The translations under genes were made by a program, and so were the position numbers. 64,000 nt of DNA. Source: Herbaspirillum hiltneri N3. GTDB taxonomy: Bacteria > Pseudomonadota > Gammaproteobacteria > Burkholderiales > Burkholderiaceae_D. The stretch covers positions 1,736,001 through 1,800,000 of the forward strand of contig NZ_CP011409.1 of NCBI RefSeq assembly GCF_001267925.1, written 5' to 3'. Below the pieces are notes generated by a model that ran no database searches, was not told the origin of the DNA, and saw nothing but the letters and a program-made list of their open reading frames with translations. This document shows, one piece after another, positions 63,824 through 64,000 of the stretch (position 1 is its first letter; every line of letters begins with the position of its first letter).

Positions 63824-63851
63824 TAAGTGGCCGTCCGTGCGCGATAGTTCC
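63824..63851 (-). promoter_or_regulatory. HrpL-type promoter (hrp box) of the two-repeat protein gene
   Basis: On the minus strand: GGAACT, 15 nt, CCACTTA, matching GGAACC/T-N15/16-CCACNNA. It lies 131 nt upstream of ATG 63693, a normal distance for hrp genes. Together with the sctW box it supports a HrpL regulon here. Confidence 0.65.
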
Positions 63852-64000
63852 ACCGGAAATCTGTGCAACAGGACGGTCCGTGCGGGAAGCCGGCAGCTCA
63901 GGACGGCCATCCGCACGCATGCGAACAGGCGCGAAGCGCAGCCGGGTTCCGGTCGCGCTTCGCGCCATGGAGGAAGCAGTTGTTACAACGCAGCTTGGGC
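63852..64000. other. Right-edge stretch with a strong hairpin
   Basis: No supported gene. GGCGCGAAGCGC (63928-63939) pairs perfectly with GCGCTTCGCGCC (63955-63966) around a 15-nt loop. There is no T-tract, so it is not a plain terminator. The window ends before the next gene can be read. Confidence 0.4.

Overview
The window is GC-rich, densely coding chromosomal DNA of a betaproteobacterium, most likely family Oxalobacteraceae and Herbaspirillum-like. This rests on the gene order exbB-exbD-lpxK-ycaR-kdsB-adk with xseA-sodB beside it, on the aromatic and sugar-acid catabolic genes, and on Hrp-type (HrpL) type III secretion genes at the right end. It is inference: no 16S rRNA gene is present. 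I saw no tRNA, rRNA, CRISPR array, complete insertion sequence or prophage.

Layout. 0.3-5.7 kb: a CHASE3-like histidine kinase with two receiver proteins, then a PAS-GGDEF-EAL protein. 5.7-12.7 kb: a periplasmic protein, a phospholipase-D lipoprotein, a PepSY-flavodoxin-reductase fusion behind a possible Fur site, and a Bcr/CflA exporter. 12.9-18.9 kb: a sugar-acid operon (MFS carrier, ApnO-like oxidoisomerase, RuBisCO-like OiaX, DUF1537 kinase OiaK, FCD-type GntR regulator) that reads as D-apionate to glycolate plus 3-phosphoglycerate. 18.9-25.6 kb: the homogentisate module (hmgA, fahA, maiA) with an AAHS carrier, a LysR regulator and an arylformamidase-like hydrolase. 26-33 kb: an EAL phosphodiesterase, MaoC, HxlR, MarR, an MFS carrier, an esterase and an aldo/keto reductase. 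33.5-42 kb: an isochorismatase-amidohydrolase-XapX-DoxX operon, DUF1275, a DedA-rhodanese fusion, LysR, azoreductase, pirin and OsmC; two near-identical 25-bp palindromic sites precede the isochorismatase and pirin operons. 42-51 kb: core genes sodB, xseA, exbBD, lpxK, ycaR, kdsB, adk and hppA.

51-64 kb is the unusual part. At 51.5 kb the 5' two thirds of an SDR gene is joined tail-to-tail to the 5' end of a membrane-sensor gene, exactly on a 12-bp palindrome. At 58.58 kb the 5' quarter of an MFS gene is joined tail-to-tail to a truncated TyeA-like type III secretion gene, exactly on a 10-bp palindrome. Both look like inversion (or chimera) breakpoints. Between them, an OmpR-type regulator and its kinase are separated by a 267-bp MITE-like element with 27-bp perfect inverted ends and two internal hairpins.

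From 58.6 kb to the right edge lies part of a type III secretion locus: a TyeA-like fragment, sctW/hrpJ, an HrpL-like ECF sigma factor, a CesT-like chaperone candidate, two unknown proteins and a two-repeat candidate secreted protein. Two sites fit the HrpL promoter consensus (GGAACC/T-N15/16-CCACNNA), one ending 5 nt before the sctW start codon; a third has one mismatch. No secretion-apparatus gene lies in the window.
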